Source: Flavobacteriaceae bacterium GF1
Lineage (GTDB): Bacteria > Bacteroidota > Bacteroidia > Flavobacteriales > Flavobacteriaceae
DNA: 64,000 bases
Direction: 5' to 3'
Assembly (NCBI GenBank): GCA_009797885.1
Contig: WNKP01000004.1
Location: forward strand, 186,001-250,000
Positions 1 to 8,880 of the stretch are shown in pieces. The stretch's first letter is position 1. Each line of letters starts with the position of its first letter. Position numbers and translations under genes: made by a program. The notes under the pieces are model-generated. The model did no database searches. It was not told the origin of the DNA and saw nothing but the letters and a program-made list of their open reading frames with translations.

Positions 1-2
1 TC

Positions 3-1703
3 GGCATTTACTGTCTTTTAAGGGGACACCACACAGCTGGATTTAAAAATATTGATGCGGCACTTGAACTGGCAAAAAAGGTAAATGCCGACACCATTTT
101 TCTTAAAGGGTTGAATGCCAAAGCCCTCGGTCATTTTATGAAAGGGGATTACCCGGAAGCGTATTTGCTCTGTAAGGAAGGTGAACGGTATGCCGAAGAA
201 AAAGGGGATACGGAAATGCAAGGATTCTTTCTCATGAACCTGGCCACGGCCTTTTCACTTCTAAAAGGTTACGAACAAGCCCTCCCCTATTATAACAAAG
301 CACTACAACTCGTTGAAGCTTCCGGCGACGACCTACAGAAGGCACAGATCCAGGCCAATTTGGGGTATTTATACCTGCATACCAAAAACTATGAAAAGGC
401 CAAGGAATATTGTAAAAAGTCCCTTGATGTACTGGGTAAAAAAAAGTATCAAGCTTTTGAGGCATTTGGATGGATTACGTTGGGAGAAGTGGCCATACGG
501 GAAAAAAAATATGATGATGCGCTTGGATTCTTTTCAAAATCAGAAGCGCTATTGTTGCCCATCCAGGATCAACAACGTAAAGCGGAGACCTTGCAGGGAA
601 TGGCCGATACCTACTATTTCAAAAAGGATTTCGCAAAGAGTTCTGAATACGCTAAAGCGGCAAAAAAAATAGCTACCAATATCAGTTACCACCAGGGTAT
701 TGTTAGGGCCTCGGAACTATTGTACAAATTATATTTGGACCAGGACCAGTTAAAGGAAGCCCTGGAATATTTGCAGACCGCCAAGCATCTTTCCGACTCT
801 ATATTGGAGTCGGAGAACAAAACAAAGTTTTTGATGTTGGAAGCCCAGGCCAAATTTGACAGGGAGCAGGAATTAAAGGAATTTGAGAACGAAAATGAGT
901 TGGCTAGGCAACGGACCATTACCTACATTTCGGGAATACTGCTGACCACCCTTCTCATTATAATTTTATTGATCAGAAAAAATGCGAGTAACCAGAAAAA
1001 AGCCAATCTGACCTTACGGGAACTGAACAAAACCAAGGACAGATTATTTTCAATCATTGGCCATGACCTTAAAACACCCATTGGTACTTTACAAGAATTG
1101 CTTGAACTGTACGATGCCAATGAAATTTCGGAAAAAGATATGGCCAAATTTGCCCCAAGGCTCAAGCAGAATGTCGACCATAGTTCATTTACACTAAATA
1201 ATCTACTCTACTGGGCAAAGACCCAAATGAATGGAATACGACCCAATACAAAAGAGGTTTTGGTAAAACCCAAGGCCATGGACGTTCACAAGCTTTACAG
1301 CACCAAAATCAGGGCCAAGGAAATAAACATCCAATTTTCCATCGACTCCGATCTCAAAATCATGGTAGACCCCGTTCATCTGGATATTATTTTAAGGAAT
1401 GTCTTCTCCAATGCCATTAAGTTTACCCCAGAAAAGGGTACGATTTACTTTGCGGGCAGTGATACGGGTGACAAGACTGAAATTTCCGTTCGGGATACGG
1501 GTATTGGAATGAATCAGGAAACCGTAAAAGCCATTACCAGCGGCTCAATCATCAATTCAACGCCCGGGACAAAAAAAGAAAAAGGTACCGGAATTGGTTT
1601 GCAAATAGCACAAGAACTGATCAGGGTCAACAAGGGCTCCTTGAAAATTGAGAGTCAACTCAATAAAGGGAGTAGTATCTACCTTTATTTTTCCAATAAC
1701 TAA
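3..1703 (+). CDS. TPR-containing sensor histidine kinase (5' end cut by window)
   Basis: Membrane-bound sensor kinase. The reading frame is open to the left edge, so the N-terminus, including any signal peptide, lies outside the window. The visible part begins with tandem TPR helices up to about nt 890, then one membrane segment (about nt 915-977), then the kinase: the H-box GHDLKTP with the phospho-acceptor His at nt 1062-1064, the N-box NVFSNAIKFTP near nt 1398, G1 DTGIGM near 1494 and G2 GTGIGL near 1584. No receiver or DNA-binding domain is fused, and no response regulator gene lies next to it. The next gene is a close paralogue with the same layout, including the shared ELARQR motif just before the membrane segment, so the two probably arose by tandem duplication. 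By family knowledge the TPRs face the periplasm and sense an unknown ligand or partner. Class is certain; signal and partner are unknown. Confidence 0.93.
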   Translation, partial: GIYCLLRGHHTAGFKNIDAALELAKKVNADTIFLKGLNAKALGHFMKGDYPEAYLLCKEGERYAEEKGDTEMQGFFLMNLATAFSLLKGYEQALPYYNKALQLVEASGDDLQKAQIQANLGYLYLHTKNYEKAKEYCKKSLDVLGKKKYQAFEAFGWITLGEVAIREKKYDDALGFFSKSEALLLPIQDQQRKAETLQGMADTYYFKKDFAKSSEYAKAAKKIATNISYHQGIVRASELLYKLYLDQDQLKEALEYLQTAKHLSDSILESENKTKFLMLEAQAKFDREQELKEFENENELARQRTITYISGILLTTLLIIILLIRKNASNQKKANLTLRELNKTKDRLFSIIGHDLKTPIGTLQELLELYDANEISEKDMAKFAPRLKQNVDHSSFTLNNLLYWAKTQMNGIRPNTKEVLVKPKAMDVHKLYSTKIRAKEINIQFSIDSDLKIMVDPVHLDIILRNVFSNAIKFTPEKGTIYFAGSDTGDKTEISVRDTGIGMNQETVKAITSGSIINSTPGTKKEKGTGIGLQIAQELIRVNKGSLKIESQLNKGSSIYLYFSNN

Positions 1704-1922
1704 GAGCCTGTGTTTTCAATACTCCACGTAAAATCAATAATTGTCCACCACAACCGAAAAGTGGTTTGGATTTGTGGAACCACATTAAATTGGTCAAGGC
1801 AGTGTTATTTATCGACATAATACGGTTTTAGTCGCTAAAACACACAAAAAAGGACACTTCACAACATTTATTCGCACAAAATAAGCTGCACACCTAATTT
1901 TATACTATTAGATATTTTAGGT

Positions 1923-4019
1923 ATGCCCAAGCACCTAACCTACGACAACTCCAAATATGGCAATATTAGGGTGGTTTCCCTAACCATACTTGCCATTCTT
2001 TTGCTGTACCCCATTAAAAAGGTGATTGGACAACAAAATGTCAGGGACAGCCTATCTGGAAAAATACATTTCATTGAAAAGACCACCCCAGATTACCAAA
2101 GGGACAAAACGTACATCAATCTTCTCAATGATTTGGCCCGGGAATATCGTTTTGTTAAAGAGGACAGCCTTCTCAACCTATCCAAAAAGGCACTCTCCTT
2201 GAGTAGAAAAATAAAATACCTTTCCGGGGAATCGGAAGCTTTGGCGAACATTGGAGGCTTTCATTCAGACAACGGCAATAATGAAATGGCCATCTCCTAC
2301 TTCTCCAAAGCGTTAAATTTGGCAGGTTACCTGGAAGATCCGTCCACTAAAATGGGCATTTTGAACAGTCTGGCGAACGAGTATTCCTACTTGGGGGATT
2401 TTGAACAAGCACTAAAATATTTCCTGACAGGTTTGGACTTGGCAAATGCCTCTGAAAACAAGATCATGCAATCCATCCTAAATGAAAATATTGCAAGTCT
2501 GTATTCGGCCCAAAAAGAATACGATGAGGCGTTGGAATTCTACAAAAAGGTAAAGAAGATAAATCAAGAAATCGGGAATGGGATAATTATCGCGGAAACG
2601 CTGAGCAACCTTGCCGAGATTTATGCCGATATGGGGAACTACGATCATGCCATGTTCAATATCAACACGAGTATCGCCACATTTGAGAAAAATGAGATCT
2701 ATGATTGGTTGGCATTTGCCTACAGCGTAAAGGGTGAGGTTTATTTAAGACAGGGAAAATACAAATGGGCTCTATATTGGTACGATCAGAGCAACCTTTT
2801 ACACCAAAACCTGGAAGACGACCGAAGTAGGATCGACCTCCTAAATGGAATGGCAGCGGCCTATCTGGGAATGGGAGAGGATGAAAAATCGAATGAGTAT
2901 GCTTTGGCCGCATTTGATGTAGCCAATACCATCAAATCCTTGGGAGGACAAAGGGATTGTGCTGAGACCCTCTATAAAATCAGTAAAAACGAAGGGGATT
3001 TTGAAAAAGCACTGCACTATCATGAAATCTTTCAAAAACTTACGGATTCCCTTTACAAGGATGAGAACAAAAGGAGTTTAATGCTTCTTAAAACAAAGTT
3101 GAAGTACGATAAGGATAAGCAACTATTGATTGCCGACAAGGAAAAGGAGTTGGCCAGACAACGTAACTTTATTAACGCTTCCATAATTATTTTAATGGTG
3201 TTACTGGCTACTGCCATCCCCCTTTATTTTAACCAAAAGAAGCTAAGAAGACTTTACAAGGCACTTAAGATCAATACCCAAAGCCTTGAGGAGAGTCAAA
3301 CCGAGTTGAATTCCATTAACAAGACCAAGGATAAGCTGTTTTCCATCATTGGCCATGATTTAAGGGGCCCCATTGGGGCATTACAGGGATTACTTAAGCT
3401 TTTGGCAAGTGGGGATGTCGCCAAAGAGGACCTTTCCAAGTTCCTTCCCAAGCTTAGAGGGGATGTGGATCATATATTATTTACGCTGAACAATTTGCTG
3501 TCTTGGGGATATTCCCAAATGAATGGAACCGTTACCAAGCCAAAAATGGTCAAACTCAATAAACTTGTTCATGGCAGTATGAAACTCCTATCCGAAATGG
3601 CAAGCAACAAATCCATTAAAATCATGGATCAGATGCCTGAAAACTGTTTTATCCTGGCCGATGAAGATCAAGTTGATATCGTCATACGAAATTTGATCAG
3701 TAATGCCATAAAATTCACTCCAGAAAATGGCCTGATTACGCTAGAGGCTGAAGAAGATGGAAACTTTTGGAAGGTCAAAATAAGGGACACTGGTATTGGC
3801 ATGAATGAAAAAACCAGAAAGAAATTGTTCCAGGAAAACTCAAATATTACCACTTATGGGACAAACAACGAAAAAGGGACTGGACTAGGACTCTCCCTCT
3901 GCAAGGAAATGGTTGAAAGGAATAAAGGTCAAATATGGGTGGAAAGTAAACCAAAGAAGGGGTCCATCTTTTACTTTACCGTTCCAAAGATCACTAAAAA
4001 ATATCGCAAGGCCAGTTAG
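1923..4019 (+). CDS. TPR-containing sensor histidine kinase
   Basis: Full-length paralogue (698 aa) of the upstream gene. Order: N-terminal hydrophobic segment around residues 16-36 (signal anchor or signal peptide), about eight TPR-like helix pairs (residues 60-390), the motif ELARQR, a membrane segment around 417-437, a short coiled linker, then HisKA with GHDLRGP (His478), N-box NLISNAIKFTP (Asn594), G1 DTGIGM (622) and G2 GTGLGL (652). The ATG at 1923 is used because it is followed directly by the hydrophobic segment and is preceded by AT-rich sequence. It has no receiver domain and no regulator gene nearby, so the output partner is unknown. It ends in a 24-bp palindrome shared with the convergent bshB1 operon. 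The kinase call is firm; the TPR count is approximate. Confidence 0.95.
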   Translation: MPKHLTYDNSKYGNIRVVSLTILAILLLYPIKKVIGQQNVRDSLSGKIHFIEKTTPDYQRDKTYINLLNDLAREYRFVKEDSLLNLSKKALSLSRKIKYLSGESEALANIGGFHSDNGNNEMAISYFSKALNLAGYLEDPSTKMGILNSLANEYSYLGDFEQALKYFLTGLDLANASENKIMQSILNENIASLYSAQKEYDEALEFYKKVKKINQEIGNGIIIAETLSNLAEIYADMGNYDHAMFNINTSIATFEKNEIYDWLAFAYSVKGEVYLRQGKYKWALYWYDQSNLLHQNLEDDRSRIDLLNGMAAAYLGMGEDEKSNEYALAAFDVANTIKSLGGQRDCAETLYKISKNEGDFEKALHYHEIFQKLTDSLYKDENKRSLMLLKTKLKYDKDKQLLIADKEKELARQRNFINASIIILMVLLATAIPLYFNQKKLRRLYKALKINTQSLEESQTELNSINKTKDKLFSIIGHDLRGPIGALQGLLKLLASGDVAKEDLSKFLPKLRGDVDHILFTLNNLLSWGYSQMNGTVTKPKMVKLNKLVHGSMKLLSEMASNKSIKIMDQMPENCFILADEDQVDIVIRNLISNAIKFTPENGLITLEAEEDGNFWKVKIRDTGIGMNEKTRKKLFQENSNITTYGTNNEKGTGLGLSLCKEMVERNKGQIWVESKPKKGSIFYFTVPKITKKYRKAS

Positions 4020-4042
4020 GGCCTGTTAGCGCTAACAGGCCC
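4019..4042. terminator. 24-bp perfect palindrome between convergent genes
   Basis: GGGCCTGTTAGC is followed at once by its exact reverse complement. The last base of the upstream stop codon (G4019) is part of the stem and the convergent bshB1 stop codon begins 3 bp further on. There is no T-run on either side, so it is either a bidirectional, T-tract-poor transcription terminator or RNA 3'-end stabiliser, or a protein-binding site. The symmetry is seen directly; the role is inferred from position. Confidence 0.6.
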
Positions 4043-4045
4043 TGG

Positions 4046-4768
4046 TCAAATCAAGTCGTCCAAACTTTTGACCGCCACGTATCGCTCAGTTGTAAAGCCC
4101 TCTGCATAATCAACCCCCACCAATCTCCCTAAATCCCGGGCCCTGTAATTCACACTATCCAGGAAGTTCTTGCTACTGATGGGCGTCTCTGGCTCATCAC
4201 TTTTTGGGTCAAAAAACTGTGAGGAATAGGCCAAAATGGCCTCTTGTTTTTTCTCGATAAAACGGCTTACATCCAGCACAAAATCCGGTTCAAGATTCTT
4301 CCATTGAATATAGTGATAGACCGCTTTTGGACGCCACGGCTCCTGCCATTCCCCGCTACCGGTCATTTTGGTATCAATTTTTACAAGTCCGCTCAAAAAA
4401 CAGGCATCGCTGACCAGTTTTGCTCCCCTGGCATGGTCTATATGCCGATCATCAATCGCATTGCACAACACGATTTCCGGCCTGTATTTTCGAATCATTC
4501 GAATCACCTCCAACCGGTGTGGTCTGTCATTTACAAAAAAACCATCGGCAAATTCCAAATTTTCCCTAATTGAAATTCCCAGGATTTCCCCAGCTTTGGC
4601 CGCCTCTTTATCCCTTATCTCGGGAGTGCCCCTTGTGCCCAACTCCCCGCGGGTCAAATCCACTATGCCCACCTTCTTTCCGGCGGCTACTTCTTTTGCA
4701 ATGGTCCCCCCTGCGCCCAACTCGGCATCATCGGGATGGGCACCAAAAACTAGGATATCCAATTTCAT
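4046..4768 (-). CDS. bshB1: Bacillithiol biosynthesis deacetylase BshB1
   Basis: Cytoplasmic zinc hydrolase that removes the acetyl group from GlcNAc-malate to give GlcN-malate, the second step of bacillithiol synthesis. It is a PIG-L/LmbE fold protein of 240 aa, the usual BshB1 length. The metal motif GAHPDDAE lies at residues 8-15, followed by TRGELGTRGTPEIR, which is typical of the BshB1 branch, and the second metal-binding region DDRHIDHARG. Its start codon overlaps the stop of the upstream cystathionine gamma-synthase-type gene in an ATGA, so translation is coupled and the gene is the last of a MATE / PLP enzyme / bshB1 operon. The neighbour makes or breaks thioether and thiol amino acids, which fits cysteine supply for bacillithiol. 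No bshA or bshC is visible in the window. Confidence in the family is high. Confidence 0.93.
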   Translation of the reverse strand: MKLDILVFGAHPDDAELGAGGTIAKEVAAGKKVGIVDLTRGELGTRGTPEIRDKEAAKAGEILGISIRENLEFADGFFVNDRPHRLEVIRMIRKYRPEIVLCNAIDDRHIDHARGAKLVSDACFLSGLVKIDTKMTGSGEWQEPWRPKAVYHYIQWKNLEPDFVLDVSRFIEKKQEAILAYSSQFFDPKSDEPETPISSKNFLDSVNYRARDLGRLVGVDYAEGFTTERYVAVKSLDDLI

Positions 4769-5934
4769 TGGGCAAGAACGATTTTAGATTTTAATTGATT
4801 GATTGCCTGGTCAATATCTTCCATCAAATCCTCCACTTCCTCAATACCCACGGAGAAACGGATCAATCCATCCCGAATGCCTTGGGCTTTCCTGTCTTCC
4901 TCGTTCATCAGGGCATGTGAGGTCATGACCGGCGATGTAACGGTACTTTCCACACCTGCCAAACTCATTGAGGGTTTGATCAATTGCAGGGATTTCATAA
5001 AATCGGACGGGTTGCTATCTTCTTTCAGTTCAAAGGAAAGCATCCCGCCAAAACCTTTCATCTGGGACTTGGCCAATCCATGTCCGGGATGTGATTTCAA
5101 TCCAGGGTAATACACTTTATCGACAGCTGAATGATTGTCCAATAGTTCGGCCAGTTTGTGGGCATTATCACTTTGGGCCTTCACGCGAAGGCCCATTGTT
5201 TTTAAGCTCCGTTCCAACAACCATACGGTTTGGTCACTCAAACTACCTCCAAAACAAATGGAAGACTCCCATAGTCTCCTTATGTGGTCTTCAGAGGCTG
5301 CCACCGCCCCCGCGCAGATGTCCGAATGGCCACCCATATATTTGGTAGCGCTATGTATCATAATATCGATACCAAAATCAGCAGGGTTTTGATTGATAGG
5401 GCTTGCAAAGGTATTGTCGATCATGGTCAGGACCCCCTTGGATTTAGCCAAATCAGAAACTGCTTTTAAGTCGGTAATGGTCAATAAAGGGTTGGAAGGC
5501 GTCTCGATGTAAATTACCTTGGTGTTCGATTGCATTTTGGCCTCAAAGTCCTTTGCCTCCCAACCATGGGTAAAGGAATAGGAAATACCGTATTTTTCCA
5601 ATTGGGTCGTTGCAAAATTATACGTACCCCCATATAGCGTCTGCTGAAAAACAATATGGTCCCCAGCCTGTAAGAAGGCCATTAATGTATGACTTATCGC
5701 TGCCATTCCACTACCAAAGATCATGGCATCCCCAGTGTGTTCCAGGGCGGCTATTTTTTTGGTCAACGCTTGTTGGTTGGGTGTATTGAAATACCGTGGG
5801 TAACGCTTCTCATCAACATCCTCAAAGGCGTATGAAGTGGCCATATACAAAGGTGAAATTGCCCCTTTATAACGTTCATCCCCAACCCCACCGACATGTG
5901 TACAAATGGTATTGATTCCTCTTGCTTTTTCCAT
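4765..5934 (-). CDS. Cystathionine gamma-synthase / lyase family PLP enzyme
   Basis: Trans-sulfuration enzyme of the Cys/Met metabolism PLP family. The start is placed at the ATG at 5934 (389 aa, beginning MEKARGINT). A longer reading frame to 6027 would run into the end of the MATE gene, and its extra N-terminus looks unlike the family. Motifs: PRYFNTPNQQALTKKIAALE, the GSGMAAIS phosphate loop, the YIETPSNP and MIDNTFASP strands, and the PLP lysine in SATKYMGGHSD (Lys198 of the 389-aa form). The C-terminal GLIRFSVGIEEVEDL is standard. Sequence alone cannot separate cystathionine gamma-synthase, cystathionine gamma-lyase, O-acetylhomoserine sulfhydrylase and methionine gamma-lyase. It is followed by bshB1 with a 4-bp overlap, which suggests a link to cysteine and bacillithiol supply. 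Family certain, exact reaction not. Confidence 0.9.
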   Translation of the reverse strand: MEKARGINTICTHVGGVGDERYKGAISPLYMATSYAFEDVDEKRYPRYFNTPNQQALTKKIAALEHTGDAMIFGSGMAAISHTLMAFLQAGDHIVFQQTLYGGTYNFATTQLEKYGISYSFTHGWEAKDFEAKMQSNTKVIYIETPSNPLLTITDLKAVSDLAKSKGVLTMIDNTFASPINQNPADFGIDIMIHSATKYMGGHSDICAGAVAASEDHIRRLWESSICFGGSLSDQTVWLLERSLKTMGLRVKAQSDNAHKLAELLDNHSAVDKVYYPGLKSHPGHGLAKSQMKGFGGMLSFELKEDSNPSDFMKSLQLIKPSMSLAGVESTVTSPVMTSHALMNEEDRKAQGIRDGLIRFSVGIEEVEDLMEDIDQAINQLKSKIVLAQ

Positions 5935-5977
5935 GACTTTAAATTGATTTCTAAAAGTAAGAAAAATGGTGGCAACC

Positions 5978-7384
5978 CTAAACTTGGACCGCTTTCCAAT
6001 TTCCTTTCCTAAACCAGACAATGGCAATTATGGCCAACAGCACTTCTGCCGTGGTAATGGCAATAAAAACACCCATTGCCCCAAAGCCCAAAACAAGTGC
6101 CAATAGGTAGGCCAAAGGCAATTGAAACAGCCAAAACGAAATCAGATTGATCTTTGTTGGGGTCTGTGTGTCCCCGGATCCGTTAAAGGCATTGGTCACT
6201 ACCATTCCATAAGCATAGAAAATATAACCCGCAGCAATAATTTGAAGACAAAGTCCCCCATTATCCACTACCGAAGGGGTACTATTGAACATTCCAACGA
6301 TTTGTTTTGCAAATAGCAGATAAACAATGGAGACCAACCCCATAAAATAGGCATTGTATTTTCCCGTTATCCAAACCGATTTCTCTGCACGTTCTGGTTG
6401 TTTTGCCCCCAGGTTCTGCCCTACCAGGGTTGCAGCAGCATTGCTCATTCCCCAGGACGGCATTAGGGTAAACATCATTACCCTTATGGCAATGGTATAT
6501 CCCGCAAGGACCTCACTACCAAATTCACTCATGATTCGCATCAAGAACACCCAACTGGAAGTTCCAATGAGGAACTGTGCGATTCCCCCTAAGGAAACCC
6601 TGATCAGGTTGAGCATGACCTTAACATTCAATATAACGTCGTTCAACACCAATTTGATCTTGCCCCAGCCAAAGAATAAAATTCCCAATTGGAACACTAC
6701 GGCCGTTCCCCTCCCAATATTGGTGGCAATGGCGGCCCCCATAACACCATATTCAGGTACGGGACCCCATCCAAAAATAAAGATGGGATCAAGGATGATG
6801 TTCAATCCGTTGGAAAGCACCAAGGTCCACATGGCGATACTGGCATCCCCGGCACCCCTAAAAATGGCATTGATCAGGAATAGTAAAAGAATGGTGATGT
6901 TCCCACCGATCAACCATTTGGTGTACCCATGGCCTTCCTCAATTAAATCGGGTTCGGCCCCCATCAAGGCCAGAATTTCCTTACTGTAGAGCAGGCCTAT
7001 GACCCCAACGACAAGCGCGACCAATACCCCAAGGAAAATGGCCTGCACCGCAGCTTCCCGGGCTCCTTTCAAGTCTTGTTCCCCTACCCTACGGGCAACT
7101 ACGGCCGTTGCGGCCATACTTAAGCCAATGGCAATGGCATAGACCAGGGTAATGACGGATTCCGTTAGACCAATGGTCGCTACGGCATTTACACTTACCC
7201 TGGAAACGTAGGCAATATCGACCAGGGCAAAAATGCTTTCCATAAGCATTTCCAAAATCATGGGGATCGATAACATAAAAATGGCCTTGCGAATGCTCCC
7301 ACTGGTAAATTCCTGTTCCTTACCGGAAATGGCAATCCAGAAATACTTAAGTAATTGTTTTATTGATAGTTGTCGTGAAGACAT
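5978..7384 (-). CDS. MATE family efflux transporter
   Basis: Inner-membrane drug or metabolite exporter of the multi-antimicrobial extrusion family, driven by Na+ or H+. At 468 aa with about twelve membrane segments in two similar halves it has the usual length. Typical stretches are IPMILEMLMESIFALVDIAYVSR in the first helices and VARRVGEQDL in the first cytosolic loop; the second half repeats the pattern (MPSWGMSNAAATLVGQNLGA). It is the first gene of a minus-strand operon with the PLP sulfur enzyme (43 bp downstream) and bshB1. Substrate cannot be read from sequence. The roughly 215-bp leader before 7384 carries an inverted repeat (GTAACC at 7427 with GGTTAC at 7447) but no convincing riboswitch. 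Confidence 0.93.
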   Translation of the reverse strand: MSSRQLSIKQLLKYFWIAISGKEQEFTSGSIRKAIFMLSIPMILEMLMESIFALVDIAYVSRVSVNAVATIGLTESVITLVYAIAIGLSMAATAVVARRVGEQDLKGAREAAVQAIFLGVLVALVVGVIGLLYSKEILALMGAEPDLIEEGHGYTKWLIGGNITILLLFLINAIFRGAGDASIAMWTLVLSNGLNIILDPIFIFGWGPVPEYGVMGAAIATNIGRGTAVVFQLGILFFGWGKIKLVLNDVILNVKVMLNLIRVSLGGIAQFLIGTSSWVFLMRIMSEFGSEVLAGYTIAIRVMMFTLMPSWGMSNAAATLVGQNLGAKQPERAEKSVWITGKYNAYFMGLVSIVYLLFAKQIVGMFNSTPSVVDNGGLCLQIIAAGYIFYAYGMVVTNAFNGSGDTQTPTKINLISFWLFQLPLAYLLALVLGFGAMGVFIAITTAEVLLAIIAIVWFRKGNWKAVQV

Positions 7385-7600
7385 GATTTAGAAATTATGA
7401 TGTTAAAAAATGAAGAAAACTAGCGTGTAACCAAAAACTCCCTTTCGGTTACTTGGTCGGAAACAGATCCAAAAATGCCAGTGTATTCATAATTCCTAAT
7501 ACTTCATGATGGTGCAAAGATGCACAAAAGTTTTGAAAATAACATCAAAACCATAATTTTCTTAAAAATCCATATTTTTCCGTAGGCTAATTCAAGAATC

Positions 7601-8878
7601 ATGAAGATACGTTCCATACTCATTGTCACCGTTTTTTTTCTAGTGCTTTTCGCTTGTAAAAACACCAAACCTACAACTGAAAAATCAGGATATCAAGGGC
7701 AAGGGCCCACCCCAATTGTTTCCACCAAAACGAAACCGGTACAGCGGCAATGGAAAGGGGTCTGGGCTTTTCAGGACAGTACGGTCTTTTTCAGCAATCA
7801 GTTTGATGGGGCCCGTTTAAATGGTGTTGCCCAGGATTCCAATACCCATTACACCCTTTGGTTTACTGCGGAAAACACCCCCGTAAACCCCAGTCCTTGG
7901 TATGGCTTCAAAGTTTGGAGCAACACAGCACAGGAAATTACCTTAAAGCTAACGTATCAGGACAGTCGAAGTCGATATTACCCAAAAGTAAGCGATGATG
8001 GCCTCTATTTCAAGGCCTTGGACAGCACCCAATTTAAAGCTATCAACCCAGGGGAGGGAGAATTTGGATTGAAGGCCACCCCGGAATTTGTGGAGATTAC
8101 GGTTCGTGTTGGCGAAAAGCCAATTTGGATAACTGCCCAGGAATTGTATCCTTCCAAAAGGGTAAAACAATGGGTGGATTCCCTTTCCCAAAAACAGTTT
8201 ATATCCAATTATGAAATTGGGAAGAGTCGGGAAGGCCGTACAATGAACCTTATGGAAGTGGACGAAGGTGCTTCAAAAAAAGCATTGGTGATCATTTCCC
8301 TTCAGCATCCACCGGAAATAACCGGTTTTTTGGCCATGAGGTCCTTTATGGAAACCCTTGCGGGAGATTCGGATCTAGCTAGGGCGTTTCGCAAAAAATT
8401 CACGGTCTTTAATGTGCCCTTGGTGAATCCCGATGGGGTGGACAATGGACACTGGAGACATAATTCCGGTGGTATTGACCTTAACAGGGATTGGCAGGAA
8501 TTCAATCAGCCCGAGACCAGGGCAATCCGGGATTTTTTAAAGCAAAAGCGTGAGGATGGGTACGAATTTGTTTTTGGGGTCGACTTCCACTCTACCTGGG
8601 ATGATATTTACTATCCTTTGGATACCACGGTCACTGGGGCAAGGGGTAAAATAGTATTTGATTGGATTACGCGCATCTCAAACCGTTTGCCATCAAAAAA
8701 GACCAATATCAGTGCTTCCCAAAAAGTGACGCCGACCATGGTCTCCAGAAACCATTTTTTTGTAGCCCACGGAATGCCCGCAATCGTATTTGAACTGGGT
8801 GACGACACTCCCAGGGATTTTTTAAGGGAAAAAGGAAAGGTAGCTGCCGAGGAATTGATGGGCTTGCTGATGGAATAA
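7601..8878 (+). CDS. M14 family zinc carboxypeptidase, lipoprotein
   Basis: Secreted, lipid-anchored metallopeptidase. The N-terminus MKIRSILIVTVFFLVLFAC is a lipoprotein signal with the lipidated Cys at residue 19. An N-terminal beta-rich region (about 40-195) precedes the M14 domain, where YEIGKSREGR opens the fold. Zinc ligands are His236 and Glu239 in HPPE, the third ligand is His330 in DFHST, and the catalytic Glu is Glu398 in FELGDD. NPDGVDNGHWRHNSGGIDLNRDW is the substrate-binding region typical of M14. All key residues are present, so it is probably active. It stands alone on the plus strand, convergent with the next gene with only 2 bp between stop codons. Substrate (peptide or cell-wall amide) is unknown. 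Confidence 0.9.
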   Translation: MKIRSILIVTVFFLVLFACKNTKPTTEKSGYQGQGPTPIVSTKTKPVQRQWKGVWAFQDSTVFFSNQFDGARLNGVAQDSNTHYTLWFTAENTPVNPSPWYGFKVWSNTAQEITLKLTYQDSRSRYYPKVSDDGLYFKALDSTQFKAINPGEGEFGLKATPEFVEITVRVGEKPIWITAQELYPSKRVKQWVDSLSQKQFISNYEIGKSREGRTMNLMEVDEGASKKALVIISLQHPPEITGFLAMRSFMETLAGDSDLARAFRKKFTVFNVPLVNPDGVDNGHWRHNSGGIDLNRDWQEFNQPETRAIRDFLKQKREDGYEFVFGVDFHSTWDDIYYPLDTTVTGARGKIVFDWITRISNRLPSKKTNISASQKVTPTMVSRNHFFVAHGMPAIVFELGDDTPRDFLREKGKVAAEELMGLLME

Positions 8879-8880
8879 TC

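Noticed and set aside
5935-6027. N-terminal extension of the cystathionine gamma-synthase-type gene
   Set aside because: It would overlap the MATE coding end by 50 bp and does not resemble family members, which start at MEKARG-like sequence.
6354-6989. 211-codon frame on the plus strand
   Set aside because: Entirely antisense to the MATE transporter gene; composition reflects the complement of its hydrophobic codons.
7385-7600. Possible riboswitch or attenuator upstream of the MATE/PLP/bshB1 operon
   Set aside because: An inverted repeat GTAACC/GGTTAC is present but the conserved cores of SAM, cobalamin or other known riboswitches were not seen.
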